A stretch of DNA of 63,295 bases from Bacillota bacterium (lineage in GTDB: Bacteria; Bacillota; Clostridia; Peptostreptococcales; Anaerovoracaceae). How positions within the stretch are numbered: the stretch's first letter is position 1; every line of letters begins with the position of its first letter. The translations under genes were made by a program, and so were the position numbers. The stretch spans positions 1 to 63,295 of the forward strand of contig JAFRKJ010000011.1 in NCBI GenBank assembly GCA_017431785.1, read 5' to 3'. This document shows, piece after piece, positions 36,809-45,205 of the stretch. The notes under the pieces were generated by a model. That model was not told the DNA's origin and did no database searches. It was given only the letters and a program-made list of their open reading frames with translations.

Positions 36809-37153
36809 CTATTTGCTATATCCTGTGAATTTCTTTTCTTTCGGTGTTGGACGAAGTGCTTCGATAGATGCAGGTTTTGGATTGTAAACCCTGTATTCAC
36901 CGTACTCCTGCCAATCTGTAACAGGCACAAGACCGGACATTGCATAACCCGATCCTTCTGCTGTGCAATTCACTCTAAACAGATAATTGTCGTTTCCGAC
37001 CATTCTGAGAACATGAACCGTTACCACGCCGCTCTCAGGATCTTTTTCTGAGCCAATGATTCTGACGGATTTCAGATGTGTGTTTCCCAAACGGGTCTTC
37101 ACTGCTTTCTCTGCAGCTTTATCTCTTTCCTTGCCGTTTTTGTTCCATGCCAT
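36809..37153 (-). CDS. Hypothetical protein, 114 residues
   Basis: I do not recognise a family. The product is small, charged, without signal peptide or membrane helix, and begins with a Lys-rich helix (MAWNKNGKERDKAAEKAVKTRLGN). The middle (VRIIGSEKDPESGVVTVHVLRMVGNDNYLFRVNCTAEGSGYAMS) reads like a small beta-sheet domain. It is a real gene by its signals: GGGAGGTGCA before the ATG, a near-consensus promoter at 37195-37223 and a terminator right after the stop. It is thus a stand-alone unit between fbp and metA, probably with its own control. Confidence 0.8.
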   Translation of the reverse strand: MAWNKNGKERDKAAEKAVKTRLGNTHLKSVRIIGSEKDPESGVVTVHVLRMVGNDNYLFRVNCTAEGSGYAMSGLVPVTDWQEYGEYRVYNPKPASIEALRPTPKEKKFTGYSK

Positions 37154-37194
37154 CAGATTGCACCTCCCATATCTTTAGTATGTTCCTAAATAAC

Positions 37195-37223
37195 TTTATA
37201 CTATATATGGGGTTTTAAGTCAA
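37195..37223 (-). promoter_or_regulatory. Promoter of the 114-residue orphan gene
   Basis: Minus-strand TTGACT (37218-37223) and TATAAA (37195-37200) with a 17-base spacer. The small palindrome CAACTTTAAGTTG (37221-37233) touches the -35. Confidence 0.65.
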
Positions 37224-37249
37224 CTTTAAGTTGATAAAAGTACTGTTTC

Positions 37250-38230
37250 TCAATCTTTGTCGTCCAATGGATCCTCATCCTTGAAGGCTTCTTTCCATGC
37301 ATCTTCTGTTCCATTGCGAAGATCATCAAGATTGTAAGGCGTTGCCTGATACAGGTAGTAGTTCAGCCAGTTAGAGAACAGCAGGCTTGCGTGTCCTCTC
37401 CAACGGAACATGATCTCCTGCTGTGGGTCGTCATTTCTGAAGTAATTCGCAGGCACATCTGTTTTCAGGCCTTTGTTGATGTCTCTGAAATATTCATCTG
37501 CCAGCGTTGTCTTATCATATTCCTGGTGCCCCAGAACAAAGATCTGTCTTCCGTTCTCTGTGGATATGATATGCGGTCCCGCTTCCTCAGACTCGGCCAG
37601 GATTCTGAGTTCCGGATGCTTTAGAATATCTTCCTTCTTCGTGATTGCATAGCGGGAATGAGGTGCATAAAACAGCTCGTCAAACCCTCTGACAAGCGGA
37701 TTGTGAGGACGCAGCGTACGATGCTCAAAAACCCCGAAGAGCTTTTCCTTCTGGACGTATTTCGGTATACCATAGTAATAATACAAGGCTGCCTGCGCGC
37801 CCCAGCAAATGAACATATTGCTGTAAACATGTGTCTTCGCAAACTCGAAGATCTCACACAGTTCCGGCCAGTAATCTGCTTCTTCAAATTCCAGCGTTTC
37901 AATCGGGGAACCCGTGATGATCATACCATCGAAGTACTCTTCCTTGAACTGTTCCAGTGTTGTATAGAAAGATCTCAGGTGATCCTGTGAGGTGTGCGTC
38001 GATGTATGCATATCCATGCCGACCAGCTTCATCTCTATCTGCAACGGGCTGTTCGCCAGTACTCTCGCCAGCTGTGTTTCCGTCGCGATCTTCGTCGGCA
38101 TCAGATTAACGATGATGACTTTGAGGGGACGGATATCCTGTGATGCCGCTCTGGCACCCGTCATGGTAAATATGTTTTCATCCTTCAGCGCACCTGCTGC
38201 AGGTAATTTGTCAGGTATTATTAATGGCAT
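37250..38230 (-). CDS. metA: Homoserine O-acetyltransferase, MetA type
   Basis: A 326-residue MetA-family homoserine acyltransferase for methionine synthesis. The catalytic Cys142 (ICWGAQAALYYYYG) and the His235-x-Glu237 pair (LGHQEYDK) are present. Residue 111, in GSPIETLEFEE, is Glu; in this family Glu111 goes with acetyl-CoA use, while Gly111 as in E. coli goes with succinyl-CoA. The product is therefore probably O-acetylhomoserine, the substrate of the MetY enzyme encoded 25 bases upstream. Despite its historic name (succinyltransferase) acetyl transfer is the better call. A C-terminal tail (AWKEAFKDEDPLDDKD) makes it about 20 residues longer than usual. Confidence 0.94.
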   Translation of the reverse strand: MPLIIPDKLPAAGALKDENIFTMTGARAASQDIRPLKVIIVNLMPTKIATETQLARVLANSPLQIEMKLVGMDMHTSTHTSQDHLRSFYTTLEQFKEEYFDGMIITGSPIETLEFEEADYWPELCEIFEFAKTHVYSNMFICWGAQAALYYYYGIPKYVQKEKLFGVFEHRTLRPHNPLVRGFDELFYAPHSRYAITKKEDILKHPELRILAESEEAGPHIISTENGRQIFVLGHQEYDKTTLADEYFRDINKGLKTDVPANYFRNDDPQQEIMFRWRGHASLLFSNWLNYYLYQATPYNLDDLRNGTEDAWKEAFKDEDPLDDKD

Positions 38231-38255
38231 GTTTACTCCTATTTCACATTATTAG

Positions 38256-39551
38256 TTATTTCACTTTATTCAGCGCCTGATCAAGATCGGCGACAATATC
38301 ATCTACGTTTTCAAGACCTACGGATAGTCTGATAAGACCCGGGTCGATACCAGCAGCCAGCTGTGCTTCTTCTGAAAGCTGTCTGTGGGTCGTGCTTGCA
38401 GGGTGCAGCACGCTTGTATGGATGTCCCCTACGTGTACTACGACACTGCAGAGGTCGAGATTCTCCAGGAACTTCTCGCCTGCTTTTCTTCCGCCCTTTA
38501 CACCGAAGCTCATGACAGCGCTCGCGCCTTTAGGCATGTACTTCTTAGCCAGTTCGTAGTACTTGTCCCCTTCCAGACCAGGATAGATGATCCAATCAAC
38601 CATAGGGTGATCTTTCAGGAATTTCGCTACTACTTCCGCATTCTTAACATGGCGTTCCATTCTGACATCCAACGTCTGCAGTCCCTGATGTGTCAGATAA
38701 GCATTCATCGGTGACATGGTGCATCCGAGGTCTCTGACCATAACTGCCTTCAGTCTTGTACAGAAAGCGGCCTGACCGAACTTCTCGTAGAAATTCAATC
38801 CATGGTAGCTTTCGTCGGGAGCAGCCATCTCCGGAAATTTGAGGTTTCCGTTTTCATCTTTTACTGTCCAATCAAAGTTTCCGCCTTCCACGACACATCC
38901 GCCAATGCTGGTTCCGTGACCGTCAGCAAATTTGGTCGTCGAATGGGTCACGATATGTGCTCCATATTCAATCGGTCTGCAAAGAGCCGGTGTAGCAAGA
39001 GTATTATCCACGATGAGCGGAACCTTCATCTCGTTTGCCGCTTTGGCGAACTTTTCGATATCCAGAACGCTGAGGGCCGGGTTTCCAAGGGTCTCTCCAA
39101 AGAGCGCCTTCGTATTCGGCCGCTGCAGCTTGAGGATTTCTTCCAGTTCCATATCCTGATCAAAGAACTCTACATCGATCCCAAGTCTTCTGAGTGTTAC
39201 GTTGAACAGATTATATGTTCCGCCATATATATTTGTACCGCTGAGCACATGATCCCCTGCTTTGCAGATGTTGAGCAACGCAATCAGGTTCGCAGACTGA
39301 CCGGAAGAAGCTGCCATTCCGCCCGTTCCGGATTCCAGGAGAGCCATCTTCTGTTCCAGATAATCTACTGTCGGGCTGCCCAGTCTGGCATACATGTGAT
39401 TCGGACTGTCCAGATCGAAGAGTTCTGCAACATCATGTGCGTTGTAGTATCTGTATGTCGTACTCTGGATAATCGGCATATTCTGCGGCTGTGCGCTTTC
39501 TGCTTTATATGCACCGTGGACACATTTTGTTTCAAATTTCTTATCTTTCAT
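38256..39551 (-). CDS. metY: O-acetylhomoserine sulfhydrylase
   Basis: A 431-residue PLP enzyme of the Cys/Met-metabolism family. It starts KFETKCVHGAYKAESAQPQNMPIIQSTTYRYYNAHDVAELFDL, has SSGQSANLIALLNICKAGDHVLSGTNIYGGTYNLF and the PLP-lysine region VTHSTTKFADGHGTSIGG. It makes homocysteine from O-acetylhomoserine and sulfide (or methionine with methanethiol). Length fits MetY (about 425-430) rather than MetB/MetC (about 380). It is cotranscribed with metA and a thioesterase gene, together giving a direct-sulfhydrylation route to homocysteine. Confidence 0.94.
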   Translation of the reverse strand: MKDKKFETKCVHGAYKAESAQPQNMPIIQSTTYRYYNAHDVAELFDLDSPNHMYARLGSPTVDYLEQKMALLESGTGGMAASSGQSANLIALLNICKAGDHVLSGTNIYGGTYNLFNVTLRRLGIDVEFFDQDMELEEILKLQRPNTKALFGETLGNPALSVLDIEKFAKAANEMKVPLIVDNTLATPALCRPIEYGAHIVTHSTTKFADGHGTSIGGCVVEGGNFDWTVKDENGNLKFPEMAAPDESYHGLNFYEKFGQAAFCTRLKAVMVRDLGCTMSPMNAYLTHQGLQTLDVRMERHVKNAEVVAKFLKDHPMVDWIIYPGLEGDKYYELAKKYMPKGASAVMSFGVKGGRKAGEKFLENLDLCSVVVHVGDIHTSVLHPASTTHRQLSEEAQLAAGIDPGLIRLSVGLENVDDIVADLDQALNKVK

Positions 39552-39571
39552 TCTTACTCTCCTTGTGTTCC

Positions 39572-40048
39572 TTAAACTCCGAGTTTCTTCTCTGCAGCCT
39601 GCTCATAGTCAACATGCATGAAACTGCCGGTTGACATGGCAAGACATTTACCGGTTTCTTCATCAAAGGCCTTTGCCATCAGTCTGATGACACGACTTCC
39701 TACCTGAACTGCCTCTGACTCAACAATAAATGATTTGCCTCTGAATGGTCTCAGAAAACTGATCGTCATGTCCGAGGTGGAAACGCTGCCATCCGTCAGC
39801 GCGATCGCGTTGATTCCCATGGTCGTATCCATCATCGCCGAAATGACACCGCCGTGAACCTCACCGCGCCCGTTGTCTTCCCATTTGAATTTTCTGTATC
39901 TGACTTTACACGTCATATGTTCCGGATCACATTCCACGAACTGCGGGTCAATCATATCGTTGAGCATACCAAAACCATAGCCTTTGATCTCTCCGATAAT
40001 ATCTTTGACTCTCTGTTCGAAATCCAGATTAACGTTTTTGTTCGTCAT
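39572..40048 (-). CDS. PaaI-type hot-dog thioesterase
   Basis: A 158-residue hot-dog-fold protein. The family motif EVHGGVISAMMDTTMGINAI holds the HGG and the catalytic Asp, and GSVSTSDMTISFLRPFRGKSFIVESE is the second half. PaaI-type enzymes hydrolyse acyl-CoA thioesters, often short, aromatic or stalled ones. It is the first gene of the metY-metA operon (20-base gap), but no direct link to methionine is known; it may recycle CoA. The start has a GGGAGG site at good spacing. Confidence 0.86.
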   Translation of the reverse strand: MTNKNVNLDFEQRVKDIIGEIKGYGFGMLNDMIDPQFVECDPEHMTCKVRYRKFKWEDNGRGEVHGGVISAMMDTTMGINAIALTDGSVSTSDMTISFLRPFRGKSFIVESEAVQVGSRVIRLMAKAFDEETGKCLAMSTGSFMHVDYEQAAEKKLGV

Positions 40049-40080
40049 GACTTCATTTCCTCCCTTTTGCCATATTTTTC

Positions 40081-40086
40081 ATTATA
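40081..40086 (-). promoter_or_regulatory. Candidate promoter of the thioesterase-metY-metA operon
   Basis: A TATAAT -10 on the minus strand about 33 bases before the first gene; no convincing -35. No SAM or T-box leader is present, because the leader is too short. Confidence 0.4.
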
Positions 40087-40113
40087 CAACAAAACATACT
40101 CCTTGTTACAGGA

Positions 40114-41811
40114 TTATTCGGTCCTCTTCCACGAAATTATCTTGTCTTCATCACTTCCGAGGCCGTAGAGGTAATCGTCTATATAAAGACACCTGTCAAT
40201 TCCTGTATCACCAGTGAAATCGGCCGTCTCATCCAGCTTATCTCCTGAAACCTGAAGCTGTAGCACGCCGCCCGTTTCATCATTCCAGGAATAATACGGC
40301 AAAGCATACCATCCTTCCCTGTTGTTTACGACAAGTGCTTTATGGTCATACTGAACATCACTGGATCTGTCTTTATATTCCTTGCTGTCCAGCACTTTTG
40401 GCTTCAGCGGATCGCTGATGTCAAAGAGAGCTACCTTCAGACCATCTTCCACCTCACCAAACTTCCCTTCAGAAGTAGACATCCCGATACCGATCAGCTT
40501 TCCGTCGCCGGCAGGAACAAGCAGTGAAGAAAATCCTGTGATTTCGACACTTCCGAGCATTTCCGGTTCTGCAGGATTACTCAAATCGATGACGAACAGC
40601 GGATCAGTCTGCTCATAAGTGATCACATATGCGGTTTCTCCCATGAATCTGACTGCTTTGATCTCTTCACCTGCCGCAAATCCTCTCAATTTACCAACAG
40701 TCTTCAGCTGATCGCCAAGAACATACAGGTAGTTCACGTCTTTCCCATTGATGTTCGCCGTGGCGGCAACCCTGAGATATCCGTCTTTTTCATCCATGGA
40801 AAACTGGTTCAGAACACGACCCCTGATAGAGCCTTTTTCTGCAAAAGCAATATCGCCTTTGTCGATGTTTGCGCGGATAATGGAGGTCCACTCATCTGAC
40901 CTGTTTTCATCATAATTGAACTGGTAATCCATGAAGTAGATCGCGTTACCATTGCAATAGATGTCCTCAGACGCGCCCAGAAGAGCTCTGGTCTGTGTTT
41001 TAATCTTTTCGGCAGACTGTTCGATGCTGATGGAACCTGCTACAACATAGGAACGGGTTGATGGATTTGGGAAGCTGCAGATCTGCTCAGGCTGCAGTTT
41101 TATAAAATCATCTCCACAGCCTGCCATCGGTACGATTCGGTCCTTCGCTTCGCCCAGGTAATCCCGTGTGATCAGATAGAGATACCCGCCGCTGATGCGG
41201 GAAGAAATACGGCCGCCGCTCTGTGTGTATTTTTGGATGAGTTCCGGATCTTCCGGTTTGGAAACATCGTAAATGCATACGGATGTATTCAAAGGTCTCA
41301 TATAGTCATACGGAAGTTCTGAAGGATTATACTCCGTACCAACAATGATCAGTCTTCCATCTGCGAGATACAGTTCATCTGCTGATACACCAGTTTCTTC
41401 TTCGCTTAACACAGCGACCTCTTCGGTTTTCCCCTCTGATGCCTTTGCAACAATGACATCGTAACCTAATCTGGATGTGTAGTAGATATAATGACCGTCC
41501 GTCTTAATGATATCTGCTTCGTCAACACCGTCTACCTGCAGATAGGTGTCGGAGTGTTCCGTCTCTTTGACAGAAGCGCCGCTTCCGTTTTCCGCAGCCA
41601 TATCTGCGTCCTCTGCGACACCCATCGCATAGACAATCGGTTCTTCTTCCTGGATGTCCTTCAGGACGTTCTCGATTTGGCTGTAGCTTTTGAACGTCTT
41701 GATGCCGGCTGTGTTCTCTTCATCGCCGTCCCAGACGCCACTCCCAAATAGGCACAGGACTGCCGCAGCTGCGATTGCAAAGGCGACGCCCGCGATTACT
41801 CTCAGTTTCAT
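40114..41811 (-). CDS. Membrane-anchored beta-propeller domain protein
   Basis: A 565-residue secreted or membrane-anchored protein with one N-terminal hydrophobic segment (about 5-25, VIAGVAFAIAAAAVLCLFG). The rest reads as the secreted beta-propeller family known from Firmicutes and Archaea (Pfam 'beta_propel'): STDYLQVDGVDEADIIKTDGHYIYY, then repeated YVVAGSISIEQSAEKIKTQTRALLGASEDIYCNGNAIYFMDYQF and LFVIDLSNPAEPEMLGSVEITGFSSLLVPAGDGKLIGIGM. No enzyme motif is visible and the function of the family is unknown. It precedes, on the minus strand, no close gene, and follows the 34-residue membrane peptide by about 24 bases, so the two may be cotranscribed. Confidence 0.85.
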   Translation of the reverse strand: MKLRVIAGVAFAIAAAAVLCLFGSGVWDGDEENTAGIKTFKSYSQIENVLKDIQEEEPIVYAMGVAEDADMAAENGSGASVKETEHSDTYLQVDGVDEADIIKTDGHYIYYTSRLGYDVIVAKASEGKTEEVAVLSEEETGVSADELYLADGRLIIVGTEYNPSELPYDYMRPLNTSVCIYDVSKPEDPELIQKYTQSGGRISSRISGGYLYLITRDYLGEAKDRIVPMAGCGDDFIKLQPEQICSFPNPSTRSYVVAGSISIEQSAEKIKTQTRALLGASEDIYCNGNAIYFMDYQFNYDENRSDEWTSIIRANIDKGDIAFAEKGSIRGRVLNQFSMDEKDGYLRVAATANINGKDVNYLYVLGDQLKTVGKLRGFAAGEEIKAVRFMGETAYVITYEQTDPLFVIDLSNPAEPEMLGSVEITGFSSLLVPAGDGKLIGIGMSTSEGKFGEVEDGLKVALFDISDPLKPKVLDSKEYKDRSSDVQYDHKALVVNNREGWYALPYYSWNDETGGVLQLQVSGDKLDETADFTGDTGIDRCLYIDDYLYGLGSDEDKIISWKRTE

Positions 41812-41835
41812 ATTGATACCCCCTTTTATGACTTC

Positions 41836-41940
41836 CTACTTGTCTTTATCTCTTTTTCTCTTGTCTATGATATATATTACGATGATCGCTATGATGATAA
41901 CGATCGCGAAGAAGTTCATTCCTGCCATTCCGTCTCCCAT
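41836..41940 (-). CDS. Small membrane protein, 34 residues
   Basis: A tiny gene encoding MGDGMAGMN, then one strongly hydrophobic helix of Ile/Val/Ala (about residues 10-25) and a charged tail DKRKRDKDK, which by the positive-inside rule would lie in the cytoplasm. The evidence that it is real is a near-perfect AAGGAGGAA site six bases before the ATG and a location in a gap that is otherwise unused between DUF554 and the beta-propeller gene. All three, with the YkvI-like gene, are on one strand with short gaps. No family is recognised. Such peptides often tune a partner membrane protein; the partner is unknown. Confidence 0.7.
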   Translation of the reverse strand: MGDGMAGMNFFAIVIIIAIIVIYIIDKRKRDKDK

Positions 41941-41952
41941 TATGCTTCCTCC

Positions 41953-42636
41953 TTATAATAAATGAGTTGCTATGACACACCAGATTGGTGGAACGATCAG
42001 CGCAGGAAGGAAATTAACCGTCTTGCAGTCTTTCAGTCCGAGGATTCCGATGCCGGACATGGCAATGAGAAATCCTCCGACGATGCTGAGTTCACACATC
42101 ATGGTATCTGTAATGAAATTGCCCAAGAGCAGTGTAAGTCCGTAGATGCCCCCCTGCCAGCAGAAAAGAACGGCTGCAGCAAGGCACATACCGATCCCGT
42201 AGGTGCTTGCAAGCACCATCGCTGTTACAAGATCAAGCGTAGCGTTGGTAAACAGGAAAGTGTGATCCTGATACAGAGCACTCTGCACCGGTCCCAGAAT
42301 GGAGAGTGTGCCAACGCAGAACAACAGACATCCTGTAACGATGCCTTCACCGAGTCTTCCGTCTCCACCTTTCTTCTTCGTGATATGATCCACTCTATCC
42401 TGAAGCCTGAGGATGGTTCCTATGGCTCCTCCGAAGGCCAGACTGAAGATGAACAGAACCGGATACTGGGTGTTCGGCATATTCTGCACCACAGCGTTGA
42501 TGCCCAGACCGAAGGCCGCCATACCCATGGCAACGAAGAGAGCGTCATTGACCCTGTCGCTCATGATTTTTTTGAAAAGCCCGCCTATGAGGCTCCCAAC
42601 AATAATGGTTCCGACATTTACAAATGTTCCGATCAT
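41953..42636 (-). CDS. DUF554 family membrane protein
   Basis: A 227-residue integral membrane protein with about six or seven helices. It starts MIGTFVNVGTIIVGSLIGGLFKKIMSDRVNDALFVAMGMAAFGLGINAV, characteristic of DUF554 (YdfK-type) proteins, and contains EGIVTGCLLFCVGTLSILGPVQSAL. The function of the family is not established. It overlaps the upstream YkvI-like gene by four bases, so the pair is translationally coupled. The 34-residue membrane peptide starts 12 bases after its stop. Confidence 0.9.
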   Translation of the reverse strand: MIGTFVNVGTIIVGSLIGGLFKKIMSDRVNDALFVAMGMAAFGLGINAVVQNMPNTQYPVLFIFSLAFGGAIGTILRLQDRVDHITKKKGGDGRLGEGIVTGCLLFCVGTLSILGPVQSALYQDHTFLFTNATLDLVTAMVLASTYGIGMCLAAAVLFCWQGGIYGLTLLLGNFITDTMMCELSIVGGFLIAMSGIGILGLKDCKTVNFLPALIVPPIWCVIATHLL

Positions 42637-43715
42637 TGTACTTTTCTCCCAATGATTGTCTGAATGCGTTTATATATAACACAGGCTGCGAAAACAAGTC
42701 CCGCATATCCAAGCACTGTGTAGACTTTTCCAACTAACTCAGCGAAAGGCAGCAGCCCCAGCAGGAACGCTGCAATGCAAAGGCATCCTGCAAAGATGCG
42801 GCTCTTTGCTGTCCCCTGCTTCACAAACTTCTCACTCACCGTCCACAGCATTGCGCTGCAGGAGGAGAAGATTCCCATGATGAGAATGATACTGAACACT
42901 GCGCCCAGTGGATATGATATCTTTCTCGTAAGGTAAAGGGTCGGCACTTCCTGTACTGCGGTCTGCCCGATATCCGTCAGCATAGCGCAGTTCATAAGGA
43001 GAATGGCAGCCATCAGAGCGATTGTCCCGACTACTGCACCCCAAAAGGCTTCCTTTACCGTATTTGCAGATTTCCCCAATGCTGTGTAGTATTTGGATCC
43101 TCCGCAAAGATTATAAGAGATGTACAGAAGTCCGGACAGCCACGGGAATATGACAGGCTGCTTGGCCTCCATCTCATCCGGGAAGTTGTTCACCAGAGCA
43201 AGACCATCCCAGTCTCTGCACAGCGTTACAACACCCACAAAAACCGTAAACGCAATAATGGCTGGCCCGATGAAGGAAACAACCTTCACAAACCTCTGAA
43301 ATCCTGCAATGTACGCAATCAGAGCCGCCGCTGCCATGATGAGCGCGCCCACATAGTGATTGAGCCCGTAATACTCCTGCAGTGTGGCGCCAGCGCCTGA
43401 AATCAGTATGACCATACCTGCGAACATGCTCACCGGCAGGAACCAATCATAGAAAGTACCTATATATCTGCCGCAGAAGTATTGGAAATGGCTCTGCTGA
43501 CCGTTTTTGAACCCCGATTCCAGAATCATCGGTCCGATGAGCAAAAATCCGATCAGGTTCATTCCTATAAGAAGCAGACTGTTGTACCCGAAGCTTGTAA
43601 AAAACTGCAGGATTTCCTGCCCCGTAGCAAATCCCGAGCCCATAACCCATGCAACATACGCTCCTGCGATTTTTATTATTGTTCCCTTATTGCACATACA
43701 AACTGATGATAACAT
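42633..43715 (-). CDS. YkvI-like polytopic membrane protein (APC/SSS-like)
   Basis: About 360 residues and ten or more hydrophobic helices. It reads like the YkvI family of the amino acid/solute transporter superfamily: KIAGAYVAWVMGSGFATGQEILQFFTSFG at the first helix, with the unwound-helix GSGFATG. The substrate is unknown. The start is uncertain: I choose an ATG preceded by AAAGGG; a TTG ten codons upstream and an ATG six codons downstream are possible. It is the first gene of the DUF554/small peptide/beta-propeller group. Confidence 0.82.
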   Translation of the reverse strand: MLSSVCMCNKGTIIKIAGAYVAWVMGSGFATGQEILQFFTSFGYNSLLLIGMNLIGFLLIGPMILESGFKNGQQSHFQYFCGRYIGTFYDWFLPVSMFAGMVILISGAGATLQEYYGLNHYVGALIMAAAALIAYIAGFQRFVKVVSFIGPAIIAFTVFVGVVTLCRDWDGLALVNNFPDEMEAKQPVIFPWLSGLLYISYNLCGGSKYYTALGKSANTVKEAFWGAVVGTIALMAAILLMNCAMLTDIGQTAVQEVPTLYLTRKISYPLGAVFSIILIMGIFSSCSAMLWTVSEKFVKQGTAKSRIFAGCLCIAAFLLGLLPFAELVGKVYTVLGYAGLVFAACVIYKRIQTIIGRKVQ

Positions 43716-43775
43716 ACGGTCACATGCCCTTTCAAGGGAACTCAATCGGTTTCACATAAGATTCACATTTTATTG

Positions 43776-43805
43776 TTGACAAACGAACCCTGACGCGTGT
43801 ATACT
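43776..43805 (+). promoter_or_regulatory. rpmF promoter
   Basis: TTGACA (43776-43781), a perfect -35, and TATACT (43800-43805), with an 18-base spacer. Transcription would start near 43812, giving a leader of about 100 bases. Confidence 0.75.
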
Positions 43806-43811
43806 TTCAAT

Positions 43812-43913
43812 GTTGCGACATATGGGTTTTTCGTATGTCAAGAAATATTGAAATCAGTCGCCGATGCCAGTTCGGCGGAGGCGTGCTATAACCGGCACGA
43901 AGGAGGTGTAAAC
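43812..43913 (+). other. Structured 5' leader of rpmF
   Basis: Three small hairpins can form in the leader: GACATA/TATGTC (43817-43840 region), CGCCGA/TTCGGCG (43860-43878) and CGTGC/GCACG (43881-43898), the last ending next to the AAGGAGGTG site. It could be a ribosomal-protein autoregulatory leader; I know no matching family. Confidence 0.35.
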
Positions 43914-44093
43914 ATGGCAGTACCTAAGAGAAAAACTTCAAAGGCAGTAACTCATCAGAGAAAGGCAGCAAACATGAAGAAGAAGGCTCCTGGCATTTCA
44001 ATTTGTCCACAGTGCCACGAACCAAAGCTTCCTCACAGAGTATGCCCTAACTGCAACTACTATGATGGCAAGGACATCATGGCTACCGAGTAA
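43914..44093 (+). CDS. rpmF: Ribosomal protein bL32
   Basis: A 59-residue bL32 of the large ribosomal subunit: [24 protein letters not shown], then the zinc-binding [17 protein letters not shown] with all four Cys (a C+ version). The start is set by AAGGAGGTGTAAAC before ATG; a longer in-frame reading upstream falls in the leader and is not coding. Unlike in many Firmicutes, no YceD/DUF177 gene precedes it, and it stands alone with its own promoter and terminator. Confidence 0.96.
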   Translation: MAVPKRKTSKAVTHQRKAANMKKKAPGISICPQCHEPKLPHRVCPNCNYYDGKDIMATE

Positions 44094-44110
44094 TTGGTAA
44101 AACAAAGCGA

Positions 44111-44138
44111 AAAAAACGGACCGTATGGTCCGTTTTTT
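44111..44138. terminator. Bidirectional terminator between rpmF and asd
   Basis: A perfect 12-base-pair stem AAAAAACGGACC / GGTCCGTTTTTT with loop GTAT; it serves convergent rpmF and asd. Confidence 0.92.
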
Positions 44139-44157
44139 AGTGTTTCTGTTAGTACGG

Positions 44158-45165
44158 TTAGTCCGGCATTTCCTCCAGGAGTTTTTCTGCGATCTGAACA
44201 GCGTTCGTCGCAGCTCCTTTGCGGATGTTGTCCGCTACGACCCAGATGTTGATTCCGTTTTCTACGGAGTAGTCTCTTCTGATTCTGCCTACATAAACCT
44301 CGTCAGTTCCTGCTGCATCCAGAGCAAGCGGATAAACGTTGTTCGCTACGTCGTCCTGAACGATGAGGCCCGGGAAATTTCTGAAGCACTCAACAACATC
44401 TTCCAGTTCAAATGGTTTTTCGAGTTCAATGTTGATCGACTCACTGTGGGAATCAAAGACAGGAACACGAACTGTCGTAGCTGTTACCTTGATATCATCA
44501 TCGTGAAGAATCTTGTGGGTCTCATTGATCATCTTCATCTCTTCCTTGGTGTATCCATTGTCCATGAATACATCGATGTGCGGAAGGCAGTTTCCTGCAA
44601 TCGGATGAGCGTAAGCCTGCAGTTCTTCGTCATTTCCCTCGAGTCCGTTCTTCAGATCGTTGATGCCTTTGACCCCGGATCCTGATACGGCCTGATAGGT
44701 TGAATATACAACTCTCTTGATACCGTATTTATCCTGCAGCGGCTTCAGTGCAACCATAGCCTGAATCGTGGAGCAGTTCGGATTTGCGATGATGCCTTTG
44801 TTCCAGGAAATATCCTCAGGATTGACTTCAGGTACAACCAGAGGAACGTCATCATACATTCTCCACTGGCTGCTGTTATCTACGACAACAACGCCCTTTG
44901 AAGCGGCGATCGGAGCGAACTTGGCGCTCGTGCTGCCGCCGGCTGAAAACAGCGCGATATCGATTGGCTTGTCAAAAGAGTGCTCGGTCAGCTCTTCAAC
45001 GGTGTATTCCTTTCCCTTGAATGTCAGCTTCTTTCCTGCTGATTTGGCAGATGCCATCATATAGATGTTCTCAAATGGAAAATCTCTTTCTTCAAGGACC
45101 TTCAGGAACGTCGATCCTACGACTCCCGTTGCTCCGACTACTGCGATGTTTGGTTTTCTCTTCAT
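44158..45165 (-). CDS. asd: Aspartate-semialdehyde dehydrogenase
   Basis: A 335-residue Asd, which reduces aspartyl phosphate to aspartate semialdehyde with NADPH, the branch point to lysine, diaminopimelate, threonine and methionine. GATGVVGSTFL (11-21) binds NADP, Cys131 in NPNCSTIQ forms the thioester, and the catalytic His region is VRVPVFDSHSESINIE. It feeds the homoserine used by MetA at 37-38 kb. It appears monocistronic, 40 bases after ackA ends. Confidence 0.95.
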   Translation of the reverse strand: MKRKPNIAVVGATGVVGSTFLKVLEERDFPFENIYMMASAKSAGKKLTFKGKEYTVEELTEHSFDKPIDIALFSAGGSTSAKFAPIAASKGVVVVDNSSQWRMYDDVPLVVPEVNPEDISWNKGIIANPNCSTIQAMVALKPLQDKYGIKRVVYSTYQAVSGSGVKGINDLKNGLEGNDEELQAYAHPIAGNCLPHIDVFMDNGYTKEEMKMINETHKILHDDDIKVTATTVRVPVFDSHSESINIELEKPFELEDVVECFRNFPGLIVQDDVANNVYPLALDAAGTDEVYVGRIRRDYSVENGINIWVVADNIRKGAATNAVQIAEKLLEEMPD

Positions 45166-45205
45166 AATCTTCTGACCTCTCTTCTGACTTATCTTTTTGT
45201 TGATT

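Noticed and set aside
40049-40113. SAM riboswitch or T-box before the methionine operon
   Set aside because: Only about 65 bases lie upstream and no antiterminator or specifier-type structure is visible.
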